Source: CANHVK01 sp046304235 (GTDB lineage: Bacteria; Bacteroidota; Bacteroidia; Flavobacteriales_D; Crocinitomicaceae). From it: a stretch of 7,537 nucleotides of DNA. The stretch is from positions 1-7,537 of the forward strand of contig JBKCEW010000118.1 of assembly GCA_046304235.1 (NCBI GenBank). Direction: 5' to 3'. This document shows positions 6,832 to 7,537 of the stretch, in pieces (the stretch's first letter is position 1; every line of letters begins with the position of its first letter). The position numbers and the translations under genes were made by a program. The notes under the pieces are model-generated. The model was not told where the DNA came from. It was given only the letters and a program-made list of their open reading frames with translations, and made no database searches.

Positions 6832-7537
6832 GCGGAAATGCCTTTTCAACACGTTTTGTATCAAACATTGGAATCAAACTGAAATTTGTAAACAACCCAA
6901 CATGCTTGTAACCAATGCGAGCGGAGGCATCTAACTTATAAGGATTTAGAGCATAATCTCCACTTAACTTTTTATTGATATCATTTTTTTGATCGTATAA
7001 TTTCTGAATGAATTTAGAACCAATACGCATCCCTCCAATCACGCCGACCATTAAAAACCAAGACTTTTTTGCATTAGCACTTGAATTAAATTCTAAAAAT
7101 AAAGGAATGTTTACATAAGTCGCTCTTAATACATTTTTATCGTAATTATAATTAACATCATTCACAGTCCAAACGGAATCAGCATTATAATTAAGTTTTA
7201 GATTGTTTTTAAACCCTATTTTCTTCCAATCAAATCCTAATCCTGTTGTAAGACCAAAATAGTTACCTATAACGGGAAACTTGTGTTCGATTAAATTCAG
7301 TGAAATATAAAAAGATTTTGAGGGGTCATTTTCTAAAAACGTTTGCTTTTGAAAAGCAGAAGATCCATTCGAATTAAGTAACGATGTATAGCCAAAATCC
7401 ATCCCTCCCCAATGACCAAATTTTTTCCAATTATTTTCTATCTCTGAATGTTTTTTCTCTTTTTGGCAGGAAACAGTGTCTTTTTCATCCACTTCAATTT
7501 TATCAATCGCTCCTTTTTTATGATAGATTTTATATAC
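6803..7537 (-). CDS. Outer-membrane beta-barrel protein, C-terminal part (runs off right edge)
   Basis: The frame is open from the stop at 6803-6805 to the right edge, giving 244 visible residues. A GTG at 7490-7492 could be read as a start, but the frame continues upstream as coding-like sequence without a stop or signal peptide, so the true start lies outside. After a charged, hydrophilic N-terminal stretch (visible residues about 1-38, with a lone Cys), WKKFGHWGGMDFGYTSLL opens a barrel domain of the PorT/OMP_b-brl_2 kind (compare the family's GHWAG-[IF]-[ED]-[LI]-G motif). Alternating strands follow, ending in LTFGLSWIW with a C-terminal Trp typical of a barrel insertion signal. In related Bacteroidota genes this type often lies downstream of an ECF sigma/anti-sigma pair; that would be off the right edge and is inference. 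It overlaps the previous gene tail-to-tail by 29 bases. Confidence 0.82.
   Translation of the reverse strand, partial: VYKIYHKKGAIDKIEVDEKDTVSCQKEKKHSEIENNWKKFGHWGGMDFGYTSLLNSNGSSAFQKQTFLENDPSKSFYISLNLIEHKFPVIGNYFGLTTGLGFDWKKIGFKNNLKLNYNADSVWTVNDVNYNYDKNVLRATYVNIPLFLEFNSSANAKKSWFLMVGVIGGMRIGSKFIQKLYDQKNDINKKLSGDYALNPYKLDASARIGYKHVGLFTNFSLIPMFDTKRVEKAFPLTFGLSWIW

Noticed and set aside
6803..7492. Reading the rightmost minus-strand gene as starting at the GTG at 7490-7492
   Set aside because: The frame stays open to the window edge with coding-like residues, and the resulting N-terminus has no signal peptide although the protein is an outer-membrane barrel. The gene is treated as truncated by the window.
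1..7537. CRISPR array, insertion sequence, tRNA/rRNA, toxin-antitoxin or defence genes
   Set aside because: No regularly spaced repeats, transposase motifs, cloverleaf-like sequences or small gene pairs of those kinds could be seen on either strand.

Overview
The window looks like a chromosomal segment of a low-GC Bacteroidota, most likely a Flavobacteriales relative. The evidence is strong AT richness, start codons without Shine-Dalgarno sequences, exact matches to the Bacteroidota -7 promoter element TAnnTTTG, and proteins typical of the phylum: an OmpA/PorT-like beta-barrel, a lipoprotein with a C-K-K N-terminus, a repeat-type secreted protein, and a CcoI with the Bacteroidota Cys-rich N-terminus. 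I cannot name genus or species.

Layout, left to right. (1) Positions 1-471, minus strand: the N-terminal 157 residues of a secreted protein with degenerate repeats of about 29 residues, running off the left edge. (2) A 179-base divergent intergenic region with a good -7 element on each strand and an inverted repeat lying over the hemN start codon. (3) hemN (651-2000, oxygen-independent coproporphyrinogen III dehydrogenase) followed 58 bases later by a CcoI/FixI-type copper P1B-ATPase (2059-4425). Together they supply heme and copper, which fits assembly of a cbb3-type terminal oxidase. (4) folE (4422-5126, minus), GTP cyclohydrolase I, whose stop codon overlaps that of ccoI. (5) A 215-base AT-rich divergent region with short direct repeats. 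(6) A lipoprotein alpha/beta hydrolase (5342-6274) overlapping by ATGA with a small predicted outer-membrane barrel protein (6271-6831): an exported two-gene unit of unknown substrate. (7) A convergent outer-membrane beta-barrel gene (6803 to the right edge, minus), overlapping the previous gene by 29 bases and lacking its N-terminus in this window.

Most of the window is ordinary housekeeping and envelope content. I see no CRISPR array, transposon, tRNA, rRNA, toxin-antitoxin or phage genes, and no defence system. The parts that deserve a second look are the inverted repeat over the hemN start, the hemN-ccoI pair with none of the usual cco neighbours downstream, the hydrolase-barrel pair, and the 29-base tail-to-tail overlap of two barrel genes.
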